This document shows, piece by piece, positions 23,584 through 32,087 of a stretch of 35,999 bases of DNA. The notes beneath the pieces were generated by a model that was given only the letters and a program-made list of their open reading frames with translations, ran no database searches and was not told the DNA's origin. Made by a program: the position numbers and the translations under genes. Source of the stretch: Candidatus Ornithomonoglobus intestinigallinarum (GTDB lineage: Bacteria > Bacillota > Clostridia > UBA1381); contig DVLU01000016.1 in the NCBI GenBank assembly GCA_018715365.1, positions 1-35,999 on the forward strand. Reading direction: 5' to 3'. Each line of letters starts with the position of its first letter. Positions within the stretch are counted from its first letter, which is position 1.

Positions 23584-24903
23584 TTAAAAAAGCTCCTCGC
23601 CGAGAACTTTTTCAACAAAGTCGTATCCGTCGTTAAGCACCGATGTTATCTTCATTCCGAGAGCCGCTTCAACGTCGGCAACGGTTGTGTCGTCAAGAAA
23701 TATATCATCGTCGCCGCGGAGCATACTGCACGGTATCAAAAGCGCGTCCGTTTTCGGCGCGTCCTTCAATTGCTCCGCTATGTCGCATCCGCAGACAAGC
23801 CCGGCAACGTTCACACCGCCGCCGAAAAAATTGTTTTTGACCGCCCTGACCGAAACGCTCACGCCTTCGGCACGGCGTTCGATTTCCAGCGCAAGCTCCT
23901 TTATAAAGCCGGCCGCAAGCTCGCCCGTGGCAATTGTAACGCTGCGCTTTCTCGGCTTTTTTTCTATAAGCCCCGCGGCGCTTTCAAACTCCTCCCTCAT
24001 GCTTGCGATAAGCCCGACGCCGTTTTCAAGCTGAGGGAAGCCCTCGTAATCCTCCGCGTCCGGAACGGGAACTCCGCCGTTTAAGTAAAACTCATCGGAC
24101 AGAAACACAAGCCTTGAGCCGGTTTTTTTAAGAAGCCTTTGCTGCCATGACGTTACCTGTTCCGTTACACCGCGCGATTCCTCTGCCGTAAAAAGCCTTA
24201 ACGAGTACAGTCCTTCACGGTAACGCGTAAGCCCCACGGGCACAACTGATACGCTGTTTACATAAGGGCTCAGCGACGCAAGGTCGGATATCGTCTTATC
24301 AAGATGCGCGCCGTCGTTTATTTCCGGGCAAAGGACTATCTGGCAATTCATCCGGATATTGTTCCGCGCAAGCTTTTTCATAATATCAAAGCATTTTCCG
24401 GCAAAGCGGTTGCCGAGCATTTTAATCCTGAGCTCCGGCTCCGTTGCGTGGACGCTTATATTTATCGGGGAAACGCGCATGGCAATAAGCCTGTCTATTT
24501 CCTCGTCCCTCATATTTGTGAGCGTTACGTAATTGCCCTGAAGGAAGGACAGGCGCGTGTCGTCGTCCTTAAAATAGACTGTTTCCCTCATCCCCTTCGG
24601 AAGCTGGTCTATAAAACAGAATATGCACTTATTTGTACAGCTCTGTGCCTTATCGACAAGCGCTTCTTTAAACTCGATGCCGAGATCCTCGTAATCGTTT
24701 TCTATCGTTATTATTTCCGCCGCACCGTTTTTCTTCTCGGCCTCAAGCTCAACCTCGGCCTCCGATACAAGATAGCGGTACTCCAAAATATCGTGAAACG
24801 TATGTCCGTTTATTTTTACAAGCCTGTCGCCCGGCTCCAGTCCGGCGCGGTCCGCAAGCGAACCCGGCTCGACGTAAGCTATTGTCGTGTCTGCCTTGTG
24901 CAT
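23584..24903 (-). CDS. PDZ-radical SAM-DUF512 protein
   Basis: The 439-residue protein begins with a PDZ-like domain (about 5-50: EPGSLADRAGLEPGDRLVKINGH). It then has a radical SAM cluster motif, CTNKCIFC (C89, C93, C96), and ends in DUF512 (about 240-439), with GGGVNVAGLVCGCD and the LNDGYDF end typical of the family. It should bind a 4Fe-4S cluster and S-adenosylmethionine; the reaction is unknown. In many Clostridia this gene sits immediately before der, as here, which suggests a link to ribosome or membrane biogenesis. GGAGG is nine bases before the start. It is the first gene of the six-gene operon. Confidence 0.92.
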   Translation of the reverse strand: MHKADTTIAYVEPGSLADRAGLEPGDRLVKINGHTFHDILEYRYLVSEAEVELEAEKKNGAAEIITIENDYEDLGIEFKEALVDKAQSCTNKCIFCFIDQLPKGMRETVYFKDDDTRLSFLQGNYVTLTNMRDEEIDRLIAMRVSPINISVHATEPELRIKMLGNRFAGKCFDIMKKLARNNIRMNCQIVLCPEINDGAHLDKTISDLASLSPYVNSVSVVPVGLTRYREGLYSLRLFTAEESRGVTEQVTSWQQRLLKKTGSRLVFLSDEFYLNGGVPVPDAEDYEGFPQLENGVGLIASMREEFESAAGLIEKKPRKRSVTIATGELAAGFIKELALEIERRAEGVSVSVRAVKNNFFGGGVNVAGLVCGCDIAEQLKDAPKTDALLIPCSMLRGDDDIFLDDTTVADVEAALGMKITSVLNDGYDFVEKVLGEELF

Positions 24904-24930
24904 ATCGCAAAACCTCCGTAATCATGCTCT

Positions 24931-24959
24931 ATTATCTCACATTTACACTCCGTTGTCAA
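24931..24959 (-). promoter_or_regulatory. Promoter of the DUF512-der-plsY-gpsA-ktrB-ktrA operon
   Basis: On the minus strand TTGACA (24959-24954), 17-bp spacer and GATAAT (24936-24931), about 30 bases before the first start codon. No other good promoter was seen between here and ktrA. Confidence 0.75.
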
Positions 24960-25027
24960 GACTTATCGGCATGCTGTCATTGTGCATTTTTTACAATAAT
25001 TTTATCCCGGAAACAAAAAAATACACA

Positions 25028-25069
25028 CAAAAAAACCGCGCAGCGGTATATAACATACCACCGCACGGT
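25028..25069 (-). terminator. Terminator of the AbrB-like gene
   Basis: The minus-strand RNA forms a 15-bp stem from 25069-25055 and 25049-25035. It includes three G-U wobbles and a five-base loop (ATAAC in DNA), followed by seven T. This is a strong intrinsic terminator about 150 bases after the AbrB stop. Confidence 0.8.
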
Positions 25070-25218
25070 CTCCCTGCACTGTTATGCGGATCCGGCACAG
25101 CATCCGATATGTGCCGGCACGTTTAATGCTTTCCCGGCAGCTGCTCCGATTGAATTATTCTCCGAACAAATTCACCGCAAAAAGCTTATTTTGTTTTTGC
25201 AAGCGTCAGTGCGCAAGC
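25070..25218 (-). other. Long 3' untranslated region of the AbrB-like gene
   Basis: The 149 bases between the AbrB stop and its terminator hold no ORF. They contain a perfect 8-bp hairpin, CCGGCACA (25092-25099) with TGTGCCGG (25110-25117), just before the terminator. The length and structure are unusual for a small monocistronic gene. It could be a 3'UTR-derived small RNA, but no dedicated promoter was seen. Confidence 0.35.
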
Positions 25219-25470
25219 TTATTTCACAAAGCCCTGAAGATGCTTGATGCACTCGGGGCAGATGTTTTTACCGTTGTAGTTTATAACGTTTGAAGCGTCA
25301 CCGCAGAAAATACAAGCGGGCTCATACTTCTTAAGAATTATCGTATCTCCCTCTGTGTATATCTCAAGCGAATCCTTTACTTCAATATCAAATTTACGGC
25401 GGAGCTCTATGGGCAGAACTATCCTTCCGAGCTCGTCAACCTTTCTTACTATTCCAAGCGACTTCATCAT
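25219..25470 (-). CDS. AbrB-type transcription regulator with C-terminal zinc ribbon
   Basis: The 83-residue protein has an N-terminal AbrB swapped-hairpin DNA-binding domain (about 3-50: GIVRKVDELGRIVLPIELRRKFDI). A short zinc-ribbon-like tail has two Cys pairs (C53/C56 and C71/C74, 14 residues between pairs). AbrB proteins act as dimers or tetramers on promoter DNA and are transition-state regulators in Bacillus; this Cys-tailed version is common in Clostridia and its targets are unknown. The first of two tandem ATG codons (25470) is nine bases after GGAGG. It is monocistronic with a consensus promoter and a leader of about 135 bases. Confidence 0.92.
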   Translation of the reverse strand: MMKSLGIVRKVDELGRIVLPIELRRKFDIEVKDSLEIYTEGDTIILKKYEPACIFCGDASNVINYNGKNICPECIKHLQGFVK

Positions 25471-25612
25471 GATGGTATTCCTCCATTTTCTGTATTTTAT
25501 TGGCGCTTTTTGAGAGATTAAATCGTCCGACACATGAGAATTCGGATGTGATATTATCATTCTCTTTATGATATTTTCCTATAATCGGCCGCATTTTTCC
25601 CTCATTATCGAC

Positions 25613-25641
25613 ATTATACCACACCGTTACAGCCTTGTCAA
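25613..25641 (-). promoter_or_regulatory. SigA promoter of the AbrB-like gene
   Basis: On the minus strand TTGACA (25641-25636), 17-bp spacer and TATAAT (25618-25613), a perfect consensus. It lies about 70 bp after the ftsH stop, so the regulator is transcribed on its own. Confidence 0.85.
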
Positions 25642-25709
25642 CAACTTTTTAACGAATTTTATCAAATTTTTTTAAAAATTATCCATATAAACAATTTTAA
25701 AAAGTATTT

Positions 25710-27743
25710 TTAATAATTTTCGTTGTTTTCACCGCCGTTATCTGTTTCGGAATACGCTTTTTCATCATTGCCGCCGTCCGTATTTTTTTCCGCCTTTTCG
25801 CACTCGCGCTCGTTTCTGACCTCATTGAAGATTGCCATAAACTCATCGCCGGTTATTGTTTCCTTATCTATAAGGAACTCGGCTATGCGGTCAAGCTCCC
25901 TGCGGTTACGGTTCAGCAAGTCCTTTGCCTTTTCGTAGCGTTCCTTAAGGACGCGTACGATTTCGGCATCTATTGCCGTTTTTGTTTCGTCAGAGCAATT
26001 CGAAACGCTTCTGCCGTCAAGGTATTTGTTTTGTATGCTCTCAAGAGCCGCAAGCCCGAATTTTTCTGACATTCCGTACTGTGTTATCATGCTTCTTGCA
26101 AGGTCGGTTGCGCGTTCAATATCGTTTGACGCACCGGTTGTCTGAGTGTTAAACACTATTTCCTCGGCTGCGCGTCCCGCAAGCAGGACCGTTATCTGGT
26201 CAAGGATTTCATCCTTTGACATAAGATAATGCTCCTCTTCCTCTGGCATCTGCATTGTATAGCCGAGAGAACCCATCGTTCTGGGAACGATCGTTATTTT
26301 CTGAACGGGCTGCGTATGCTTCTGGAGCGCCGTTGCGAGGGCGTGTCCTACCTCATGGAAGGACACAATGCGCTTTTCCTTATCGGAAAGTATCCTGTCC
26401 TTCTTTTCCTTGCCGGCGATTATAACCTCGACGGCCTCCATAAGGTCCTCCTGCAGAACGACCTTTCTGCCGCAGCGGACGGCTCTGAGCGCCGCTTCGT
26501 TTACCATGTTTGCAAGGTCTGCGCCGACAGCGCCGCTTGTTGCAAGCGCCATTTTGTGAAGATCTATGAGCGGGTCTGTTTTTACGTTTTTGATGTGCAC
26601 CCTTAAAATATCCTCGCGTCCCTTAAGGTCGGGTTTTTCAACGATTATGCGCCTGTCGAAGCGTCCCGGGCGAAGCAGCGCCTTATCGAGTATTTCGGGA
26701 CGGTTTGTTGCCGCAAGGATAACGACGCCCTTTGACGAATCAAAGCCGTCCATTTCGGCAAGCAGCTGATTAAGCGTCTGTTCGCGCTCATCGTTTGAAT
26801 TAAACTGGTTGTCGCGCGATTTGCCTATTGCGTCTATCTCGTCTATAAATATGATACACGGCGCCTTCTGGCTTGCCTGCTTAAAGAGGTCTCTGACTCT
26901 CGATGCGCCGACGCCGACGAACATCTCCACAAATTCGGAGCCGGAAAGCGAAAAGAACGGAACGTTCGCTTCGCCGGCGACCGCCTTTGCAAGCAGCGTT
27001 TTACCCGTTCCGGGAGGGCCCACAAGCAGCGCGCCCTTGGGCTGCTTTGCGCCTATCGCCGTATATTTGCCGGGATTATGGAGGAAATCGACAATTTCGT
27101 TTAACGATTCCTTTGCCTCCTCCTGTCCGGCAACATCGTTAAACGTAACGCCGGTTTTGTTTTCCACATTATACATTTTGGCGTTCGACTGGCCTATGCC
27201 CATAATTCCTCCGCCGCCCATGCGCTTTGATATGGAGCGTGTAAGCAGGAAAAACAGCAGGAATATTATAAGCGGCGGCAATACCCATGCAAGCAGAAAA
27301 TCAAGTATTGGGTTATTGTACGCTATCGGCGTGGAATATTCAACGCCGTGCTCGTCGAGAAGCTCGTAAAGCCTGTCGTCCGGAAGATAGCCAGTATAGT
27401 ATACGTGGCGGTTTTCGTCCCTTGCCTGCTGCGCGGCCTTGTCCACGTCAAGCCCGAACATTTTAAGCAGCGCGCTTGTATCATCGGTGGCGGCCGCTTC
27501 AACCTCCGGCGCTTTTTCATATATCACTATACGGTCGGCCTGTATTACAACCTCGTCAACCTCGCCGTCTTTTACCATATTCAGGAATTCGTTATACGGT
27601 ATTTCTTCCTGCTTGTTTACGGTATAGGACGTTATTATCATATTCATGACAAACGTTCCGATTATCGCAATTATAAGGAAGATAAACATCGGGTTTTTAA
27701 ACGGCGAGCGTTCGCTGTCGTCATGCTTTTTATCGTCGTTCAT
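25710..27743 (-). CDS. ftsH: ATP-dependent zinc metalloprotease FtsH
   Basis: The 677-residue protein has two membrane helices (about 18-38 and 147-167) flanking the extracytoplasmic domain. An AAA+ module follows with Walker A GPPGTGKT (242-249), Walker [10 protein letters not shown] (about 296-304), and the second region of homology [20 protein letters not shown]. The protease active site is HEVGH (463-467); the usual middle Ala is Val here, which does not affect the metal ligands. It forms a hexamer that degrades membrane and regulatory proteins. The C-terminal tail is acidic and Asn/Gly-rich. AAAGGAG precedes the start. hpt and tilS, common neighbours in other Firmicutes, are absent. Confidence 0.97.
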   Translation of the reverse strand: MNDDKKHDDSERSPFKNPMFIFLIIAIIGTFVMNMIITSYTVNKQEEIPYNEFLNMVKDGEVDEVVIQADRIVIYEKAPEVEAAATDDTSALLKMFGLDVDKAAQQARDENRHVYYTGYLPDDRLYELLDEHGVEYSTPIAYNNPILDFLLAWVLPPLIIFLLFFLLTRSISKRMGGGGIMGIGQSNAKMYNVENKTGVTFNDVAGQEEAKESLNEIVDFLHNPGKYTAIGAKQPKGALLVGPPGTGKTLLAKAVAGEANVPFFSLSGSEFVEMFVGVGASRVRDLFKQASQKAPCIIFIDEIDAIGKSRDNQFNSNDEREQTLNQLLAEMDGFDSSKGVVILAATNRPEILDKALLRPGRFDRRIIVEKPDLKGREDILRVHIKNVKTDPLIDLHKMALATSGAVGADLANMVNEAALRAVRCGRKVVLQEDLMEAVEVIIAGKEKKDRILSDKEKRIVSFHEVGHALATALQKHTQPVQKITIVPRTMGSLGYTMQMPEEEEHYLMSKDEILDQITVLLAGRAAEEIVFNTQTTGASNDIERATDLARSMITQYGMSEKFGLAALESIQNKYLDGRSVSNCSDETKTAIDAEIVRVLKERYEKAKDLLNRNRRELDRIAEFLIDKETITGDEFMAIFNEVRNERECEKAEKNTDGGNDEKAYSETDNGGENNENY

Positions 27744-27803
27744 AATCGTTCTCCTTTCCGCCGCACACCGCGGCAGCTTTACGAAAGTAAATCCATGTAG
27801 TTT

Positions 27804-27832
27804 ATTTTACCACACCGATATGCTTTTTGCAA
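27804..27832 (-). promoter_or_regulatory. Possible promoter of ftsH
   Basis: On the minus strand TTGCAA (27832-27827), 17-bp spacer and TAAAAT (27809-27804), four of six and five of six matches to consensus, about 60 bases before the start. The intergenic stretch 27744-28041 holds this and the candidate promoter of the M14 gene. Confidence 0.5.
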
Positions 27833-27922
27833 TCACCTGACCGAATATTTACACTTTTTTAATAAAATTTTTGTTCTTATGCAACAGCTTTTTTTATAAA
27901 ATATGTATTTTTATGCTTTGCC

Positions 27923-27952
27923 GTCATACAAAAGGCCCGCACATCATAAATA
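27923..27952 (+). promoter_or_regulatory. Candidate SigE-type promoter of the M14 peptidase gene
   Basis: GTCATA (27923-27928), 16 bp and CATAAATA (27945-27952). The -35 hexamer and spacing are identical to those of the SPOCS/LysM candidate, with CC directly upstream in both. The -10 keeps CATA and one A of the CATACAnT consensus. No good SigA promoter was seen upstream of this gene, which supports the call. Between here and the gene lie small GC-rich hairpins (GCCGA/TCGGC at about 27973-27987). Confidence 0.3.
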
Positions 27953-28041
27953 TAACATAAGCGCAGAGAGGGGCCGAGCCTTCGGCGCGGCGCCGTTTCG
28001 ATTCAATAAAGATAAACAACAGAGAGTGGAGGAATATATTT

Positions 28042-28914
28042 ATGTGCTATGACTACGCCCGTATGCTTCGGGATATAAACGCACTCGAGAAAAAATATGA
28101 TATATGCGTTTTTTCGACGGGAAAAAGCGTTATGGAAAAGGACATACCGTGCCTGCGGCTCGGCGGCGGTCAAAAAAAGCTGCTGCTTATAGGCGCGCAT
28201 CACGGGCTTGAATACCTGACGTCGGAATTTCTTATGAAGCTTGCCCGTAATTTCGCAAGGTCGCTCGGCGCAGGCTTAAGCTATTTCGGGCGCGACATCG
28301 GCGCGATGCTGAATAAGCTCACGCTTTATATAATACCCATGCTTAATCCGGACGGAGTTGACATTGCCGTTCACGGGCTCGATATTACAAACCCGTACCA
28401 CCGCCGTCTTATAAGCGACGTGGGGATCCACAGCTTCACCGGCGTCTGGCAGGCAAACGCCGCCGGAGTTGATATAAACCACAATTACGACGCCGGCTGG
28501 AAAATGGTGACGGAGCGCCCATCGCCTTCAAAATACGGCGGTCCATGCCCGGAATCGGAGCCGGAAACGCGCGCCGCCGTGAAGCTTATCCGCGCAAAGG
28601 ATATCGATATGGTGCTCGCGTTCCACAGCCAGGGGCGCGAAATATATTATGATTTCGACGGCATGACGGCGCTTCGTTCGGAAGAGATTGCGCGCAAAAT
28701 GGCAAAGGCAAGCGGCTACGCGCTTGCATCGCCAACCGGTACGGCGTCGTTCGGCGGCTGCAAGGACTGGTTTATAAAGGAATTCGGCAGAGAGGGCTTT
28801 ACCGTTGAGATAGGTCTCGGCAAAAACCCGCTGCCCTCCGAGATGCTCGATGAGATATATGACGAAAACGCAAGGCTTACGCTTACGGCGATGGAGGAGC
28901 TTATAAAAAAATAG
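28042..28914 (+). CDS. M14-family zinc carboxypeptidase, probable peptidoglycan peptidase
   Basis: The 290-residue protein carries the M14 signature in order: zinc ligands H54 and E57 in AHHGLEY, substrate-carboxylate region IPMLNPDGVD (98-107), DINHNYD (144-150), third zinc ligand H195 in LAFHSQG, and catalytic E256 in GFTVEIGLG. Length and motifs fit the MpaA/gamma-D-glutamyl-diaminopimelate peptidase branch, which cuts cell-wall peptides. There is no signal peptide and no LysM domain, so it would act on imported muropeptides or from within the mother cell. GGAGG precedes the start. It is monocistronic, with a hairpin terminator and a possible sporulation promoter. Confidence 0.88.
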   Translation: MCYDYARMLRDINALEKKYDICVFSTGKSVMEKDIPCLRLGGGQKKLLLIGAHHGLEYLTSEFLMKLARNFARSLGAGLSYFGRDIGAMLNKLTLYIIPMLNPDGVDIAVHGLDITNPYHRRLISDVGIHSFTGVWQANAAGVDINHNYDAGWKMVTERPSPSKYGGPCPESEPETRAAVKLIRAKDIDMVLAFHSQGREIYYDFDGMTALRSEEIARKMAKASGYALASPTGTASFGGCKDWFIKEFGREGFTVEIGLGKNPLPSEMLDEIYDENARLTLTAMEELIKK

Positions 28915-28934
28915 AGCCGCCTATTCCGCGTATT

Positions 28935-28998
28935 CCTCCGGGCAGCGCCGGCTGTCCGGAGGGGCGCATCCGAAATCGGCAGCCCCGTTCGTTTTTTT
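28935..28998 (+). terminator. Terminator region of the M14 gene
   Basis: Two adjoining hairpins, CCTCCGG/CCGGAGG (28935-28941 and 28956-28962) and GGGGC/GCCCC (28961-28986, with CCGA/TCGG inside), are followed by GTTCGTTTTTTT. The second hairpin with the T run is the likely intrinsic terminator. Confidence 0.65.
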
Positions 28999-29011
28999 GA
29001 TTTTCAAATTT

Positions 29012-29374
29012 TCAATTCGGAAAAGCCCTTGACCGGTTTAACGCGCCGAGCGCCGCTTTGCTCAGCGCTCCCGCCTCGGCCGCCGAAAGAGAGCTTATAA
29101 ACTCGTGCAGCTCATACATCCCGTCCGAAAGCTCCGCGCCGTCCGCTATTTCCGTTTCGTTAAAGCTTGACGATTCATACAGCGACGTAAGCGATGCGTA
29201 ATCGTCAAGGCTTATGCTTTCGCCGTCAAAAACAATATATTCCGGCGGCCGCGTGATTTCCTCGCCTACAACAGCGGCCGGCCGCCCGTTTTTTTCGCCG
29301 CAGCCCGCCAAGCAGACAAGCGCGCATATAAGCGCCGCACATATTTTTAACAAACGTTTTGTTGACAGCTCCAT
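29012..29374 (-). CDS. Small putative lipoprotein of unknown function
   Basis: The 120-residue protein starts with a basic, hydrophobic signal (about 1-23) ending in the lipobox LAGC, so it is probably lipid-anchored outside the membrane. The remaining 95 residues are acidic with a Ser-rich stretch (about 60-110). No family was recognised. The ATG at 29374 is eight bases after AGAGG; a GTG three codons earlier overlaps that site. It has its own promoter and is convergent with the M14 gene. Confidence 0.7.
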   Translation of the reverse strand: MELSTKRLLKICAALICALVCLAGCGEKNGRPAAVVGEEITRPPEYIVFDGESISLDDYASLTSLYESSSFNETEIADGAELSDGMYELHEFISSLSAAEAGALSKAALGALNRSRAFPN

Positions 29375-29405
29375 TTGCCGCACCTCTGATATAAGCTTTG
29401 TATGT

Positions 29406-29435
29406 ATTATATCATATGCGGCACGGTATGTCCAA
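29406..29435 (-). promoter_or_regulatory. Promoter of the lipoprotein gene
   Basis: On the minus strand TTGGAC (29435-29430), 18-bp spacer and TATAAT (29411-29406) with TG one base before the -10 (TGATATAAT). The extended -10 supports activity despite the imperfect -35. Confidence 0.6.
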
Positions 29436-29485
29436 TACTTGTATTCTATCCGAAGATATGCCGATAAAGCATTTCTTATTATCTG

Positions 29486-30091
29486 TTATTCTTCCTCGTC
29501 AAGCTCTCCCATACGCATCATTTCTATCATATCCCAGACGGTATATTTACCCTCGTCGTTGTTTGTTGTAAACGGAACGAGAATATCATCCTCGCCGAGC
29601 GAGAGCGTTTCCCATATACGCTCAAGGTTAGGTTCTATTTCGCGTTTTTTAAGCTTATCGAGCTTTGTTGCCACAACTATCACGCGGTCATGATAATGGC
29701 GTATCCATTCGCACATTTGAATATCATCCTTCGTAGGCTTATGGCGGCTGTCAACAAGCAGGATCGTCTGAACGAGCTGTTCCCTGTTTGCAAGGTAATC
29801 CTCCATCATTTTGCCCCATTTTTCCGTTTCGGCTTTTGAGCGCTGAGCATAGCCGTAGCCGGGAAGGTCTACGAGATATATTGTATCATCTATATTATAG
29901 AAGTTTATCGTTGCCGTTTTGCCGGGCGTACCGCTCACGCGCGCAAGCGATTTTCTGTTAAGAAGCTTATTTATAAGAGAAGATTTGCCGACGTTTGAGC
30001 GTCCGGCAAACGCAAATTCCATATAGCCGTCTGTCGGGTACTGTTTTGCGTTCACTGCCGAAACCTTAAGCGATGCGTTATGCAGGTTCAT
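29486..30091 (-). CDS. engB: Ribosome-biogenesis GTPase EngB (YsxC)
   Basis: The 201-residue protein has one TrmE-Era-type GTPase domain: GRSNVGKSSL (30-39), the GTPGKT switch, DLPGYGYA and TKLDK (G4). Length and the FAGRSNVGKSSL start match EngB/YsxC, needed for 50S assembly. The ATG at 30091 follows GGAGGAAAACA directly and matches the family start. It is usually found beside lon or clpX; here neither is adjacent, although a ClpP-like protease gene is divergent from it. Confidence 0.95.
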   Translation of the reverse strand: MNLHNASLKVSAVNAKQYPTDGYMEFAFAGRSNVGKSSLINKLLNRKSLARVSGTPGKTATINFYNIDDTIYLVDLPGYGYAQRSKAETEKWGKMMEDYLANREQLVQTILLVDSRHKPTKDDIQMCEWIRHYHDRVIVVATKLDKLKKREIEPNLERIWETLSLGEDDILVPFTTNNDEGKYTVWDMIEMMRMGELDEEE

Positions 30092-30120
30092 TGTTTTCCT
30101 CCGTTTTGTTTTTTTATTAT

Positions 30121-30149
30121 ATATTATCATCTATTTTTAAAAAAGTCAA
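30121..30149 (-). promoter_or_regulatory. Promoter of engB
   Basis: On the minus strand TTGACT (30149-30144), 17-bp spacer and TAATAT (30126-30121), about 30 bases before the start. Confidence 0.6.
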
Positions 30150-30218
30150 TCTCAAATGCGGAATAATGCGCAAAAATACGGCAGATAATAAGCAAAAAAG
30201 CGATTGGGAGCGGTGAAT

Positions 30219-30902
30219 ATGAGCGAAAGCAATTCGGAAAAGATGTGCGAAAACATAAAAAGCTTCGGAATGTCGGAAACGCACGACGAGCGCGGCAACA
30301 TACGCTGCCTTACGATAATCGGTCAGGTTGAGGGGCATACCGTCCTTCCGCCCGACAGCAAAACGACAAAATACGAGCACGTCCTGCCGGAGCTTGTTGC
30401 CGTTGAGGAGGACAGGGACATTGACGGGCTCATGATACTTTTAAATACCGTGGGCGGCGACGTTGAAGCCGGGCTTGCGATAGCGGAGCTTATTGCGGGG
30501 ATGAGCAAGCCGACGGTGTCGCTCGTTTTGGGCGGCGGGCACAGCATAGGCGTGCCGCTTGCCGTATCAGCCGATTATTCTTTTATTGCGCCGACGGCGA
30601 CAATGACAGTGCATCCGATACGCACAAGCGGGCTTGTGATAGGCGTTATACAGACGTTTAAATATTTTGAAAAAATGCAGGAGCGCATAATCGATTTTGT
30701 TGTCGGCAATTCAAAAATAAGCCGCGGGGAATTCAAGCGGCTTATGCTTACAACAGACGATATTGCAAACGACGTCGGAACGGTGCTTTTTGCAAAGCAC
30801 GCCGTTGAATGCGGGCTGATAGACAGCATGGGCGGGCTTTCCGACGCGCTTGCAAAAATGTACGAGCTTATAGAAAAGCGAAAAAAGCGCAAAAATCATT
30901 AA
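30219..30902 (+). CDS. tepA: ClpP-like serine protease, TepA/sporulation type
   Basis: The 227-residue protein is a ClpP/crotonase-fold protease of the TepA group. The catalytic Ser is probably S109 in [16 protein letters not shown] and the His is H132 in [11 protein letters not shown]. The N-terminal strand [15 protein letters not shown] (71-85) is the oxyanion-side motif. Compared with true ClpP it has HSIG instead of ASMG, so it is not the housekeeping Clp subunit. Bacillus TepA was linked to protein translocation and to sporulation-specific degradation of small acid-soluble spore proteins. The ATG at 30219 follows GGGAG by eight bases. The stop overlaps the stop of the opposite-strand transporter gene within TTAA. 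Confidence 0.85.
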   Translation: MSESNSEKMCENIKSFGMSETHDERGNIRCLTIIGQVEGHTVLPPDSKTTKYEHVLPELVAVEEDRDIDGLMILLNTVGGDVEAGLAIAELIAGMSKPTVSLVLGGGHSIGVPLAVSADYSFIAPTATMTVHPIRTSGLVIGVIQTFKYFEKMQERIIDFVVGNSKISRGEFKRLMLTTDDIANDVGTVLFAKHAVECGLIDSMGGLSDALAKMYELIEKRKKRKNH

Positions 30903-32020
30903 AGCACGGCGTTAAGCAGACAGAGCGCCGCAAGGAAGGCGGCGTTGAACGCCGTAAATACGGCAAGGTATTTCCCTTTTTCCGCGCCGTCCGACGCCGC
31001 GTACAGCTTATACGAAATAAGGCTTGCCATCGACGCTATAAGCGTTCCGAGGCCGCCGGCGTTTACACCCTTGAGCAGCTCGGCGTAATTATCCGTAAAG
31101 CCGCTTATCAAAAGCGCGGCCGGGACGTTGCTTATAAGCTGGCTCCCGGCAACGGACACGGCAAACGGGTGCGCGTCCGAAAGCGACGATACAATATCGT
31201 ACACGGCAGGTATTCTTGCAATATTGCCCACAAAAACGAACAGCGCCGCAAACGTGAGCAGCAGCCCGTAATCTATGCGCAAAAATATACGTCTGTCGAA
31301 AAGCAGCAGACCGATAATTACGGCAGCCGCGGCAATATAGTGCGGAAGAAGCTTAAACACCGCCGCAAGGCATATTGCAAAAAGGATAATATGCACGGCA
31401 AGGCGTTTTTTGCTTACGGCGGGATACGTTGTGCCGTCCTCGGGGATTTCCGTTTTTTCGCGTTTTATAAACAAAAGCGACGCAATAATCAGCACGAGCG
31501 ACAGCGCCGTAAACGGCAGCATCGTAACAACAAATTCCGATACGCTCATGCCCGACACCGAATACAGATACAGGTTCTGCGGGTTGCCGGGCGGTATAAG
31601 CATACTGCCGAGATTTGCGGCTATCGTTTGGAGCACGACAACAACAAGCAGCTGTTTTCTTTGTCCGCAAAGCTCAAACAGCTCGACCGCAAACGGCACA
31701 AACGTTATGAGCGCAACGTCGTTTGTTATTACCATGCTCGTAAAAAAGCACATCAATATAAGCGCCGCGGCAAGCGACAGCGTGCTTTTTGTATATTTTA
31801 AAAGAGAGCGTCCCATACGCGCAAAAATGAACATGCTCCTGAAGCCCGACATGACTGCCATAAGCGAAAACAGCAGCGATATTGTGCGCATATCCATATA
31901 ATCCACGTAGCCTACGTCCGGCGGGATTATAAAGCAGGATATGACGGCAAGCAGTACCGAAATCGAAAATATGCTCTCGCGCTTTATAAATATTTTTATG
32001 TTGTTTAATGCGTTTTTCAT
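30899..32020 (-). CDS. Ion transporter-superfamily membrane protein (CitMHS/ArsB-like)
   Basis: The 373-residue protein has about ten hydrophobic segments and the two-half layout of the ion-transporter superfamily. The paired hairpin signatures are [16 protein letters not shown] (about 94-109) with [16 protein letters not shown] (about 137-152) in the first half, and [17 protein letters not shown] (about 292-308) in the second. These match SLC13/CitMHS/ArsB/NhaD-type carriers. Substrates in that group range from dicarboxylates to arsenite, so none is assigned. A TATAAT box lies at 32045-32050 with a weak -35. GGGGG precedes the start. It is convergent with tepA. Confidence 0.82.
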   Translation of the reverse strand: MKNALNNIKIFIKRESIFSISVLLAVISCFIIPPDVGYVDYMDMRTISLLFSLMAVMSGFRSMFIFARMGRSLLKYTKSTLSLAAALILMCFFTSMVITNDVALITFVPFAVELFELCGQRKQLLVVVVLQTIAANLGSMLIPPGNPQNLYLYSVSGMSVSEFVVTMLPFTALSLVLIIASLLFIKREKTEIPEDGTTYPAVSKKRLAVHIILFAICLAAVFKLLPHYIAAAAVIIGLLLFDRRIFLRIDYGLLLTFAALFVFVGNIARIPAVYDIVSSLSDAHPFAVSVAGSQLISNVPAALLISGFTDNYAELLKGVNAGGLGTLIASMASLISYKLYAASDGAEKGKYLAVFTAFNAAFLAALCLLNAVL

Positions 32021-32087
32021 TTGGCAATCCCCCGTCCCAAGGGTATTATATCATAAGTATGATGATTTTTTAATAACATATTTTACC

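Noticed and set aside
23197..24084. 295-codon open frame on the plus strand
   Set aside because: It crosses der and DUF512 antisense and spans their intergenic gap. Both minus-strand genes have full family signatures.
30809..31801. 330-codon open frame on the plus strand
   Set aside because: It overlaps the end of tepA and runs antisense to the transporter gene. The product is extremely rich in Lys, Arg and Tyr and resembles no protein, whereas the opposite strand encodes a clear membrane protein.
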